Below are positions 17,386 through 25,353 of a stretch of DNA of 64,000 bases, piece by piece. The translations under genes were made by a program, and so were the position numbers. The stretch comes from DASQPJ01 sp036268355 (GTDB taxonomy: Bacteria > Actinomycetota > Actinomycetes > Sporichthyales > Sporichthyaceae), in contig DATAUG010000259.1 of assembly GCA_036268355.1 (NCBI GenBank), positions 62,001-126,000 of the forward strand, given 5' to 3'. The notes beneath the pieces were generated by a model. That model was not told the origin of the DNA. It ran no database searches and saw only the letters and a list, made by a program, of their open reading frames with translations. Positions within the stretch are counted from its first letter, which is position 1; each line of letters starts with the position of its first letter.

Positions 17386-17619
17386 GTGCCCCGATACGAG
17401 TACCGCTGCCGTGAGTGCGAGCACACCTTCGAGCTGACCCGGTCGATGTCCGACTCGGGCCAACCGGCGCCGTGCCCCTACGGCCATGCCGACACCGTGA
17501 AACTGCTGTCGACAATCGCCGTGACCGGCCGCTCCGCGGCCGCGAGTACGAGCCGCGCCCCGGCTCCGGTGCGCGCCGGCGGCGGCGGTTGCTGCGGGGG
17601 CGGCGGCTGCTGCGGCTGA
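17386..17619 (+). CDS. FmdB-family zinc-ribbon protein
   Basis: 77 residues from a GTG. N-terminal zinc ribbon PRYEYRCRECEHTFELTRSM, with the second metal pair in PCPYGH, defines the FmdB regulatory family. The C-terminus is an unusual Gly/Cys run (GGGGCCGGGGCCG type), which is common in actinobacterial members and may bind metal. The role is unproven; FmdB was named as a putative regulator of formamidase. Confidence 0.9.
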   Translation: MPRYEYRCRECEHTFELTRSMSDSGQPAPCPYGHADTVKLLSTIAVTGRSAAASTSRAPAPVRAGGGGCCGGGGCCG

Positions 17620-18843
17620 CTGCGCGTCGGACGCCGGCAGGCACTCCGAGCCGGACCGGCAGTTCCGCCAGGCCGTTGAACAAGAAGTTCGGTCGGTAGC
17701 GCAGTTGGTCGAATGGCACGGCCGGCTCCAGCCCGGGGAACCGGGCCGGCAGCGCGCTCAGCGCGATCCGGCCCCCCAGGCGCGCCGGCGGAGCCCCCAG
17801 GCAGTGGTGCGCCCCGTGGCCGAAGGCGACATGCGGGTTCGGCGCCCGGTTGAGGTCGAGTGAATCCGGGTCGTTTATCCGGCCGGCGTCCCGGTTCGCG
17901 GCCGGCACCACCGGCACGACGATGTCGCCTGCCGCCAACGCCACGCCACCGAGGTCGACGGCGGCGCGCGATCACCGGGAAGGTCACCTGCGCCGGCGAG
18001 CAGTAGCGCAGCAGTTCCTCGACCGCCGGACCGATCGATGTCGGGTCCGCGCGCAGCCGAGCCAATTGTTCGCGAAGTTCGAGCAGCGCGGCCACGCCGC
18101 AGCTGAGCAGGTTAACCGTGGTCTCGTGCCCGGCCGCCAGGAGCAGCCAGATCATCGAGGTCAGCTCGTCGTCGGACAACCGGTCGCCACCGTCGCGCAC
18201 CGCCACCAACGCCGTTATCGGGTCCTCGGCGGGCTGGGCGCGTTTGAGCTCCACCAGCGACCGAAGCAGGTCCACCACGCGGTCGGCGGCCTCGGCGAAG
18301 GTCTGCTCGGCCACGAAAACCCCGCGGCGATCGTCATGGTCAGGTCGCGGAACGGCGCGCGGTGCTCCTCGGGGACGCCGAGCAGCTCGCAGATCACCGT
18401 CATCGGCAGCGGATGGGCGAACTCCTCGTGGAGGTCGACGACGTCCTGCGGGCCGTGCCCGGCTGCCGGCTCACCCAGCAGATCGCCGGTCAGTTCGGCG
18501 ATCCGGCCGTCCAGGGCCTCCATCGGGCGCCGGGTGAAGGCGGCCGAGACCAACCGCCGCAGCCGTACGTGATCGGGGCCGTCCCCCCGAAGCATGTGCG
18601 AGGCGATCGCGGGCAGCAGCTGCGGGCGGAGCTTGGCCGGCATCATCGAGACCGGGGTGCCCGACTTCACGAACCGCTCGCGGACAGCGCTTGGCGAACC
18701 TCGGCCCAGCCGGTGACCAACCAGGCCGGCAGCCCGTTCGGGAGCACGGTGCTGACCACGGGTCCACCACGGGCGATCTGGGCATAGGCCGCCGGCCGGT
18801 CCGGTGCCGTGGTCGCGGCGAACGGGTTCGCGGCCACCGTCAT
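17620..18843 (-). pseudogene. Cytochrome P450 with three frameshifts
   Basis: All P450 landmarks are present but split over three reading frames. From ATG 18843 the frame reads MTVAANPFAATTAPDRPAAY to VRQALS and then stops. Near 18680 it shifts to ERFVKSGTPVSMMPAKL through DHVRLRRLVSAAFTRRPMEAL. Near 18310 it shifts to the I-helix frame (LLLAAGHETTVNLL) and the EELLRY ExxR motif. Near 17965 it shifts to the heme loop FGHGAHHCLG. The last frame lacks a stop at the expected end and runs on antisense to the FmdB gene. Neighbouring genes are intact, so decay is more likely than sequencing error, but the latter is not excluded. Confidence 0.85.
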
Positions 18844-18884
18844 CTCCTACCGACCGGAACCCGAGAAGTCGCGCGGCGTCACTG

Positions 18885-18959
18885 TTTCGCTCCGTAGTCG
18901 CCCGGCGTCACTGTTTCGCTCCGTAGTCGCCCAGCATCACTATTTCGCTCCGTAGTCGC
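18885..18959. repeat. 29-bp tandem copies of the hydroxyacyl-CoA dehydrogenase gene tail
   Basis: The 17-base segment TTTCGCTCCGTAGTCGC recurs at 18885, 18914 and 18943 (minus strand: last codons DYGAK plus stop). The 29-bp period shifts the frame at each step, so each of the three minus-strand frames reaches a copy of GDYGAK followed by a stop. Confidence 0.85.
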
Positions 18960-20721
18960 GAAACCCCCGGCCGGCCTTGCGACCGAGGTAGCCGGCGGTG
19001 ACCAGGTGCTCGAGCAGCGGCGCCGGGGCATAGCCGCCCTCGCGGAACTCCGTGTAAAGCGTGCGCTGAATCGCCAACGACACGTCCAGGCCGACCACGT
19101 CGAGCAGCTCGAACGGCCCCATCGGCAACGCACAACCCTCCTTCATGGCCAGGTCGATGTCGTCGGCCGTGGCGTAGTGGGCCTCGAGCATCTTCACCGC
19201 GTCGTTCAGGTACGGGAAGAGCAGCGCGTTGACGATGAAGCCCGCCCGGTCGCCGCAGGTCACCGGGACCTTGCCCAGCTTGCTGCACAAAGCCCGCGAG
19301 GTGGCGATCACGTCCGGGGAGGTGCCGATGGTGTGGACCACCTCGACGAGCTTCATCACCTGGGCCGGGTTGAAGAAGTGCAGACCGACCACATCGGCCT
19401 GCCGGCCCGTCACGGCGGCCAGCTCGATGACCGGCAGGCTCGAGGTCGTGGTGGCCAGGATCGCGCCGGGACGAACGATCTCGTCGAGGTTCGCGAACAA
19501 CGCGGTCTTCACCGCGATGTCCTCGACCACGGCCTCGAGCACGAGGTCCACATCTGCCAGGTCGTCGAGCGAGGTGGTGCCGGTGACGCGGGCCAACGCG
19601 GCGGTCCGCTTCTCGTCGGTCAGCCGACCGCGTTGCACGGCCTTCTCCAGCGATCGGGCCAAGGCTGCCGACACCGAGGCCACCCGCTCGTCGGAACGAC
19701 CCACGTAGGTGACCTGGTAGCCCGCCTTCGCGAACACCTCGATGATGCCGGTCGCCATGGTGCCAGTACCCACCACACCGACCCGGTTGATCTCGTGCCG
19801 CATCTCGCCCGCTCCGGTCTGACTGGGCGTCAGATCGTCCGGCACCACGGTCGAGGAGTCGTTCTCCGCGTATGTGTAGAAGCCGCGACCGGTCTTTCGA
19901 CCACGCAGTCCGGCCGTGACCATCTGCTTGAGGATCGGGGCCGGGGCGTGCACCCGCCGCCGGCCCTGGCGGTACATCGAGTTGAGGATCTCGTAGGCGG
20001 TGTCCAGGCCGATCAGGTCCAGCACGGCCAACGGACCGAGCGGGTATCCGCAGCCGTACATCATCGCCGCGTCAAGATCCTCGCGGGTCGCGTAGCGCGT
20101 CTCGTACATGGTCGCGGCGTGATTCAGGTAGCCGAAAAGCAGGGCGTTGGCGATGAACCCGGCGTTGTCGCCGCAGACGACGGGGGTCTTGCCGAGCTTC
20201 TGCGCGAAGTTCGCGACGGACTCGACGACCTCGGTGTCGGTGACCACGGTCCGGATCACCTCGACGAACTCGAGCACGGGCGCCGGGTTGAAGAAGTGCA
20301 CCCCGACCACCCGCCGCGGGTTGGCCGTGGCGACGGAGATCTCGGTGACCGACAGCGACGAGGTGTTCGTGGCGAGGATCGCCTCGGGGCGGGTGATGCG
20401 GTCCAGTTCGGCGAAGACCGCCCGCTTCAGGTCCAGATCCTCCGGGACGGCCTCGATCACCAGATCGGCGTCGGCGAGCGCGGACAGGTCGGTGGTCGTG
20501 GTGATCCGGGACAGCAGCGCCGTGCGCTCCTGCTCGGTCATCTTGCTCCGCGCCACCGCCCGGGCGGTGGACGCGTCCAGGTGCGCACGTCCGCGGGCCA
20601 GCCCGGCATCGTCGACGTCCACGCCGACGACGCTCAGCCCGTTGCGGGCCAGTACCTCCGCGACGCCGGATCCCATCGTGCCCAGTCCGACAACACCGGC
20701 GCGGACGAATTCTCTAGTCAT
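18940..20721 (-). CDS. Tandem-fused 3-hydroxyacyl-CoA dehydrogenase
   Basis: 593 residues, about twice the usual 280-290 of 3-hydroxybutyryl-CoA dehydrogenase. Two complete copies are fused: residues 1-290 (NAD loop GLGTMGSG at 12-19, catalytic His142 in VHFFNP) and about 310-593 (GTGTMATG at 318-325, His448 in LHFFNP), joined by a linker near 290-308. Both halves keep the dimer/substrate domain (GFIANALLF, GFIVNALLF). The ATG at 20721 has GGAGAG six bases upstream. It reduces acetoacetyl-CoA or oxidises 3-hydroxyacyl-CoA. Location between ccr and ecm supports the ethylmalonyl-CoA route. Confidence 0.93.
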   Translation of the reverse strand: MTREFVRAGVVGLGTMGSGVAEVLARNGLSVVGVDVDDAGLARGRAHLDASTARAVARSKMTEQERTALLSRITTTTDLSALADADLVIEAVPEDLDLKRAVFAELDRITRPEAILATNTSSLSVTEISVATANPRRVVGVHFFNPAPVLEFVEVIRTVVTDTEVVESVANFAQKLGKTPVVCGDNAGFIANALLFGYLNHAATMYETRYATREDLDAAMMYGCGYPLGPLAVLDLIGLDTAYEILNSMYRQGRRRVHAPAPILKQMVTAGLRGRKTGRGFYTYAENDSSTVVPDDLTPSQTGAGEMRHEINRVGVVGTGTMATGIIEVFAKAGYQVTYVGRSDERVASVSAALARSLEKAVQRGRLTDEKRTAALARVTGTTSLDDLADVDLVLEAVVEDIAVKTALFANLDEIVRPGAILATTTSSLPVIELAAVTGRQADVVGLHFFNPAQVMKLVEVVHTIGTSPDVIATSRALCSKLGKVPVTCGDRAGFIVNALLFPYLNDAVKMLEAHYATADDIDLAMKEGCALPMGPFELLDVVGLDVSLAIQRTLYTEFREGGYAPAPLLEHLVTAGYLGRKAGRGFRDYGAK

Positions 20722-20733
20722 CAGCTGCTCTCC

Positions 20734-20745
20734 TACTGCGCAGTA
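20734..20745. promoter_or_regulatory. Perfect 12-bp palindrome in divergent promoter
   Basis: TACTGCGCAGTA lies 13 bp upstream of the hydroxyacyl-CoA dehydrogenase ATG, in the 67-bp spacer to divergent nucS. It is a candidate operator only. Confidence 0.35.
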
Positions 20746-20788
20746 CCCAGTCATCGCGAAGCATGCCACGGGCCGTAGCGTGCTCGGC

Positions 20789-21448
20789 GTGCGCGTAGTC
20801 ATTGCCAGATGCCAGGTGGACTACGTGGGACGACTCACCGCGCACCTCCCCCTGGCCACCCGCCTGCTGCTGGTGAAGGCCGACGGTTCGGTGCTCGTGC
20901 ACGCCGACGGCGGGTCGTACAAGCCGTTGAACTGGATGTCGCCGCCGTGCACGTTGACCGCGACCGCGGACGAGTGGTTGGTGGTGAACAAGGCGGGCGA
21001 ACAACTGCGGATCGCCATCGTCGAAGTGCTGCACGACAGCTCGCACGAGCTCGGGGTCGACCCGGGCCTGATCAAGGACGGGGTCGAGGCACACCTGCAG
21101 GAACTGCTGGCCGCACAGGCGGAGGTGCTGGGTGCGGGCTGGCGGGTCGTCCGCCGCGAGTACCCGACCTCGATCGGCCCGGTCGACCTGCTCTGCAAGG
21201 ATGCTGACGGTGCGTCAGTCGCCGTGGAGATCAAGCGTCGTGGCGAGATCGACGGTGTCGAGCAATTGACCCGATACCTGGATCTGATGAACCGAGATCC
21301 TCTGCTGGCGCCGGTGAGCGGGGTTTTCGCTGCCCAGGAGATCAAACCGCAGGCCCGGGTGTTGGCCGAGGACCGCGGCATCCGCTGCGTCACGCTGGAC
21401 TACGCCGCGCTGCGCGGCACAGACAACTCCGCGGACAGGCTCTTCTAG
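20789..21448 (+). CDS. nucS: Endonuclease NucS, mismatch-specific
   Basis: 219 residues, near the usual length for actinobacterial NucS. The N-terminal DNA-binding/dimerisation half has the family block VDYVGRLTAHLP..RLLLVKADGSVLVHADGG..KPLNWMSPP. The C-terminal RecB-like nuclease half has GPVDLLCKD and VAVEIKRRG. NucS cuts both strands at mismatches and performs mismatch repair in actinobacteria that lack MutS/MutL. The GTG at 20789 gives the expected N-terminus VRVVIARCQVDYVG; the ribosome site is weak. A perfect CTGACGGTGCGTCAG palindrome lies inside at 21204. Confidence 0.96.
   Translation: MRVVIARCQVDYVGRLTAHLPLATRLLLVKADGSVLVHADGGSYKPLNWMSPPCTLTATADEWLVVNKAGEQLRIAIVEVLHDSSHELGVDPGLIKDGVEAHLQELLAAQAEVLGAGWRVVRREYPTSIGPVDLLCKDADGASVAVEIKRRGEIDGVEQLTRYLDLMNRDPLLAPVSGVFAAQEIKPQARVLAEDRGIRCVTLDYAALRGTDNSADRLF
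21204..21218. repeat. Dispersed palindrome, perfect copy (nucS)
   Basis: CTGACGGTGCGTCAG inside nucS, in a different reading phase from the glgB copy and using a rare TCA serine codon. Confidence 0.6.
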
Positions 21449-21481
21449 AGCTGCCACCGCCCGCTGCCGCGCGGCTTTCCG

Positions 21482-21545
21482 CATCTTCTGGCGTGTCGGG
21501 CGCCCCTCAGCCGGGGCGGAAGGGCGCCCGACACGCCAGAAGATG
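21482..21545. terminator. 24-bp-arm bidirectional terminator
   Basis: Perfect 24-base arms at 21482-21505 and 21522-21545 with a 16-base loop, between the convergent nucS and ethylmalonyl-CoA mutase genes. The length and position fit a shared terminator. Confidence 0.85.
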
Positions 21546-21560
21546 GTCGGATTGGCGCGT

Positions 21561-23588
21561 TCAACTCGGGGGTGGCAGGTGGTTGGCGGCCCGGATGACC
21601 TCGACGATGCGGAGCATGATCTGGGTCAGCCCGTAGTCCTTGGGCGTGAAGACCTCGGCGACGCCGAGCTCGCGCAGCCGCGCCGCATCGGCGTCCGGGA
21701 TGATGCCGCCGACCACCACGGGCACCTCACCCGCGCCCGCGGCACGCAAGCCGTCCAGCACCGCCGGGATGAGCTCCATGTGCGACCCGGACAGGATGGA
21801 CAGTCCGACGCAGTGCACGTCCTCCTCGACCGCGGCCGCGACGATCTGCGCCGGGGTGAGGCGGATGCCCTGATAGACGACCTCGAAGCCGACGTCGCGG
21901 GCGCGCACGGCAATCTGCTCGGCGCCGTTCGAGTGCCCGTCCAACCCGGGTTTGCCCACCAGCAGACGAAGTCTGCGGCCCAGTGCCTGACTGGTTGCCT
22001 CGACCGCCGCTCTGGCCTCGGCGATGTCGGCACCGTCCGCGACCCCGGCCACGCCGCCGACCCCGGTCGGGGCGCGGTACTCCCCGAAGACCTCGCGCAA
22101 TGCACCGGCCCACTCCCCCGTGGTCACCCCGGCTCGAACGCACTCCAGCGTCGGCTCCATCAGGTTCTCGTCGGTCTTCGCCGCTTCCCGCAACCTGTCC
22201 AGGCTTTTTTCCACCACGCCCGGATCGCGCTGCGCCCGCCACGCTGCCAGGCCGGCAAGGGCGTCGGCCTCCGCCTTGGGATCAGCGGTCTGCACGGCCG
22301 AGTCGATGTCGGCCAACAACGGGTTCGGCTCGGTCTCGGTGAACCGGTTGACGCCCACCACGATCTGTTCGCCGGACTCGATCCCGGCGCGGCGCGCGGC
22401 GTGCGAGGCGACCAGCGCGGACTTCAGGTAGCCGGACTCCACCGCGGCCACCACACCACCGAAGTCGGCGATCCGGTTCATCTCCTCGGTCGCGGCGGCG
22501 ACCAGTTCGGCCACCTTGGCCTCGACCACCACCGAGCCGGTGAACAGGTCGTCGTACTCGAGCAGGTCCGACTCGAAGGCCAGCACCTGCTGGATGCGCA
22601 GCGACCACTGCTGGTCCCAGGGTCTGGGAAGGCCCAACGCCTCGTTCCACGCGGGCAGCTGCACCGCGCGCGCTCGGGCGTCGCGTGACAGCGTCACCCC
22701 GAGCATCTCCAGCACGATCCGCTGAACGTTGTTCTCCGGCTGAGCCTCCGTCAGACCCAGCGAGTTGACCTGGACCCCGTACCGGAACCGTCGGGCCTTG
22801 GCGTCGGTCACGCCGTATCGCTGCTCGGTGACCCGTTCCCAGAGCCGGCCGAAGGCGCGCATCTTGCACATCTCCTCGACGAAACGCACTCCGGCGTTGA
22901 CGAAGAACGAGATGCGTGCCACGACCTCTCCGAACCGGTCGTCCGCCACCTGCCCCGAATCGCGCACCGCGTCCAGCACGGCGATCGCGGTGGACATCGC
23001 GAAAGCCAGCTCCTGCACGGTGGTGGCGCCGGCCTCCTGCAGGTGGTAGCTGCAGATGTTGATCGGATTCCACTTCGGGATCTGGCTGACCGTGTAGGCG
23101 ATCATGTCCACGGTCAGGCGCATGGAAGCAGCCGGCGGGAACACGTATGTCCCGCGGGAGAGGTACTCCTTAACGATGTCGTTCTGGGTGGTGCCGGAGA
23201 GTTCGGCCAGCACGGCCTCGGGGTCGCCGCCGGCCGCGGCCGCCTGTTCCTGTGCGACCACCTGATACATCGCCAGCAACCACATCCCGGTCGCGTTGAT
23301 GGTCATCGAGGTGTTCATCCGGTCCAGCGGGATCCCGTCGAACAGTCGCCGCATCTCGCCGAGATGCGGCACCGGAACGCCGACCTTGCCCACCTCGCCC
23401 TTGGCGAGTATGTGGTCGGGGTCGTAGCCGGTCTGCGTGGGCAGGTCGAAGGCGACCGACAACCCGGTCTGACCCTTCGTCAGATTGCGCCGGTACAGGG
23501 CGTTCGACTCCGCGGCCGAGGAATGCCCGGCGTAGGTCCGGATCAGCCAGGGCTTGTCGCGCCCGGCTCGTTGGCTGCGCTGCGTCAT
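21561..23588 (-). CDS. ecm: Ethylmalonyl-CoA mutase (MeaA type), B12 dependent
   Basis: 675 residues. A catalytic barrel of the methylmalonyl-CoA mutase family (about 1-500; YDPDH, QTGYDPD, NICSYHLQEAGA) is followed by a C-terminal B12-binding domain with the ligand motif DxHxxG (GLDGHSNGAE, about 546-553). The single-chain, roughly 670-residue MeaA form beside ccr points to ethylmalonyl-CoA mutase, producing methylsuccinyl-CoA, rather than classical Mcm. The ATG follows GGAGGTCATC. MeaB (8278) and a cobalamin adenosyltransferase (29625) supply maturation functions. Confidence 0.93.
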   Translation of the reverse strand: MTQRSQRAGRDKPWLIRTYAGHSSAAESNALYRRNLTKGQTGLSVAFDLPTQTGYDPDHILAKGEVGKVGVPVPHLGEMRRLFDGIPLDRMNTSMTINATGMWLLAMYQVVAQEQAAAAGGDPEAVLAELSGTTQNDIVKEYLSRGTYVFPPAASMRLTVDMIAYTVSQIPKWNPINICSYHLQEAGATTVQELAFAMSTAIAVLDAVRDSGQVADDRFGEVVARISFFVNAGVRFVEEMCKMRAFGRLWERVTEQRYGVTDAKARRFRYGVQVNSLGLTEAQPENNVQRIVLEMLGVTLSRDARARAVQLPAWNEALGLPRPWDQQWSLRIQQVLAFESDLLEYDDLFTGSVVVEAKVAELVAAATEEMNRIADFGGVVAAVESGYLKSALVASHAARRAGIESGEQIVVGVNRFTETEPNPLLADIDSAVQTADPKAEADALAGLAAWRAQRDPGVVEKSLDRLREAAKTDENLMEPTLECVRAGVTTGEWAGALREVFGEYRAPTGVGGVAGVADGADIAEARAAVEATSQALGRRLRLLVGKPGLDGHSNGAEQIAVRARDVGFEVVYQGIRLTPAQIVAAAVEEDVHCVGLSILSGSHMELIPAVLDGLRAAGAGEVPVVVGGIIPDADAARLRELGVAEVFTPKDYGLTQIMLRIVEVIRAANHLPPPS

Positions 23589-23873
23589 GATGACCTCCGT
23601 GCATCAGTAGGTCTCCCCGCCATGATACTTCTGGGTGTCCGCGCTTCGCGCTCAACCCGTTCAGGCGCCTCGGGAGCGGACGCCGCTCGCAAGCTCGCGG
23701 CGGCGGCTCGCCTCCCTGCGCCTCGGTCGCTCGAGAGGGCTCGCAAGCTCGCTCTCTCGGCGCCTCGGCTCCGGTCGCCGAGCCGTCCGCTCCGACGAAC
23801 AGTGCGACCGTTCCGCTCGGCTTACTTCCGGGTAACCTGTGCTGACACCGGACCGGCGGGGAAGAATGCCCGC
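23589..23873. other. Non-coding spacer with low-complexity repeats
   Basis: 285 bp between divergent ecm and a small membrane gene. CTCGCAAGCTCGC occurs twice, near 23685 and 23741, inside a region of nested CGCTCG/CGAGCG inverted pairs. No gene is evident. The ecm promoter should lie close to 23589-23640. Confidence 0.5.
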
Positions 23874-24206
23874 ATGCCGCATGCCTCGGGGCCGTCGTCG
23901 CTCTGGGCACCGGTCATCGCGTTCCTGGTGGTCGGCGTGCTGGCCCTGATCCTGCGCTGGGCCTGGTCGTCGCGTCCCGACTCACTGCTGTCCGAGCGGC
24001 CGCGCACGGGGCTGGACACCGACTACGGCCTGCTGGTCCCGGTGGCGGCGCCGCTGGACGCGGTCGACGGCCGCAGACTCGCCGAACGGTTGGACCAGAT
24101 CGGGGTTCGCAGCACGTTGACGACGACCCGGTCCGGGCTGCGCCTGCTGGTGTTCCCGGACGACGCCGAACGAGCCCGCGGGGAACTGCGCCGCGAAGCG
24201 GATTGA
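23874..24206 (+). CDS. Small single-pass membrane protein, unknown
   Basis: 110 residues. One N-terminal helix (LWAPVIAFLVVGVLALILRWAW) is followed by a cytosolic domain of about 75 residues. The segment DAVDGRRLAERLDQIGVRSTLTTTRSGLRLLVFPDDAERARGEL looks like a small alpha/beta fold similar to DUF2007-type signalling modules, which is inference. ATG 23874 is chosen; GGGGAAG precedes it at long spacing. Confidence 0.7.
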   Translation: MPHASGPSSLWAPVIAFLVVGVLALILRWAWSSRPDSLLSERPRTGLDTDYGLLVPVAAPLDAVDGRRLAERLDQIGVRSTLTTTRSGLRLLVFPDDAERARGELRREAD

Positions 24207-24274
24207 TCCTCCCGGCGAGGAACGACCACCCGTAATCACCTCGACCACGGCCGCCGGGGCGTACCTTCTTGATC

Positions 24275-25324
24275 ATGCGTCTCGGGGTGGTCGGCCTGCT
24301 GCTGGCCGGGTTGGCCACCTGGAGCGGGGTGGCGCTCGCGGCGCCGCAGCTCAAGTCGGGTCCCAGGCAGTCCGAACCCGCGGCACCGATCACGAAGGCC
24401 CCGGCGCCCAGCCTCTACCCGATGCCCGCTCCAGCCGCGCAGCCCGAGCCCTGCCCACCGCCACCCGTACACGGCAGCGACGAACCCGTCACCGGCACAC
24501 CCAAGGTGGCCACGGCGAATCTCCCACCACCGGCGGCCCTGACGCCCCGTCAGGTGGACCTGGCACCCCTGCGCGGCAAGGGAATGTGGTGGACCACCTG
24601 GCCGACGAGCCAGGTGGACGTGAACCTGATGGTGAGTCAGGCCAAGGCCGCCGGCCTCACCCAGATCTGGGTCCGCACCGGCAGCAGCCGGCAGGGCTGG
24701 TACGGGGCGCCGCTGCTCGACGCCCTGCTGCCGGCCGCGCACACCGCCGGCATCGCGGTCGTGGCCTGGGACTTCCCCACGCTGTCCGATCCGGTCGCCG
24801 ACGCGACGCGGGCCCGGCAGGCGATCGACGAGACCTTCGGCGGACAACGGATCGACGCGTTCAGCCCGGACATCGAGACCGCCTACGAGGGCACCTACGA
24901 CTCGCCGGCCCGGGTCGCGCTGTACCTGTCGCTGGTCCGGGCCGCGGCGAGCACACTGCCGGTGGTCGCGACGGTCATGAACCCCACCCCACGACAGCTG
25001 GTCAACTATCCGTACGCGGCGCAGGCACCGTATGTGGACGCCTTCGCGCCGATGGTCTACTGGTCGTGCACCGAACCGGGTCAAGCCGCCGCCACCGCCA
25101 TCGCGGCCTTGGCCGCGCTGCGTCCGGTGCACCTGATCGGCCAGGCCTACGACATGGCCGACGAGGGCGGTCGGCACGGCCTGCCCACCGGGGCCGAGAT
25201 CTGGCGTTTCCTGGACGTCGCCGACCGGGCCGGGGCGATCGGGGCCAGCCTGTACGTGGCCGATACCGCGAGCCAACCAGAATGGTCCGCGCTCGGCGGT
25301 TATCCCTGGAAACAGGGCTACTGA
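24275..25324 (+). CDS. Secreted glycoside-hydrolase-like protein
   Basis: 349 residues. Signal peptide (RLGVVGLLLAGLATWSGVALA), then a Pro-rich linker (about 25-100), then one globular domain. The domain carries GKGMWWTTW, QIWVRTGSS, DFPTLSDPVADATRARQAID, a DAFSPDIET acidic strand and DAFAPMVYWSC, consistent with a TIM barrel with carboxylates at strand ends, as in glycoside-hydrolase-like folds. No family can be named with certainty and the substrate is unknown. It ends 29 bp from the convergent murA stop. Confidence 0.7.
   Translation: MRLGVVGLLLAGLATWSGVALAAPQLKSGPRQSEPAAPITKAPAPSLYPMPAPAAQPEPCPPPPVHGSDEPVTGTPKVATANLPPPAALTPRQVDLAPLRGKGMWWTTWPTSQVDVNLMVSQAKAAGLTQIWVRTGSSRQGWYGAPLLDALLPAAHTAGIAVVAWDFPTLSDPVADATRARQAIDETFGGQRIDAFSPDIETAYEGTYDSPARVALYLSLVRAAASTLPVVATVMNPTPRQLVNYPYAAQAPYVDAFAPMVYWSCTEPGQAAATAIAALAALRPVHLIGQAYDMADEGGRHGLPTGAEIWRFLDVADRAGAIGASLYVADTASQPEWSALGGYPWKQGY
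24539..24553. repeat. Dispersed palindrome, perfect copy (secreted gene)
   Basis: CTGACGCCCCGTCAG inside the secreted glycoside-hydrolase-like gene (LTPRQ). Confidence 0.6.
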
Positions 25325-25353
25325 CGGTACCTCAGCCTGTTGCTCCCGGGCCG

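Noticed and set aside
17048..17944. Minus-strand frame across the FmdB and SIMPL genes as a separate protein
   Set aside because: Only its first part is the P450 heme domain; the rest is antisense readthrough after the lost stop of the pseudogene.
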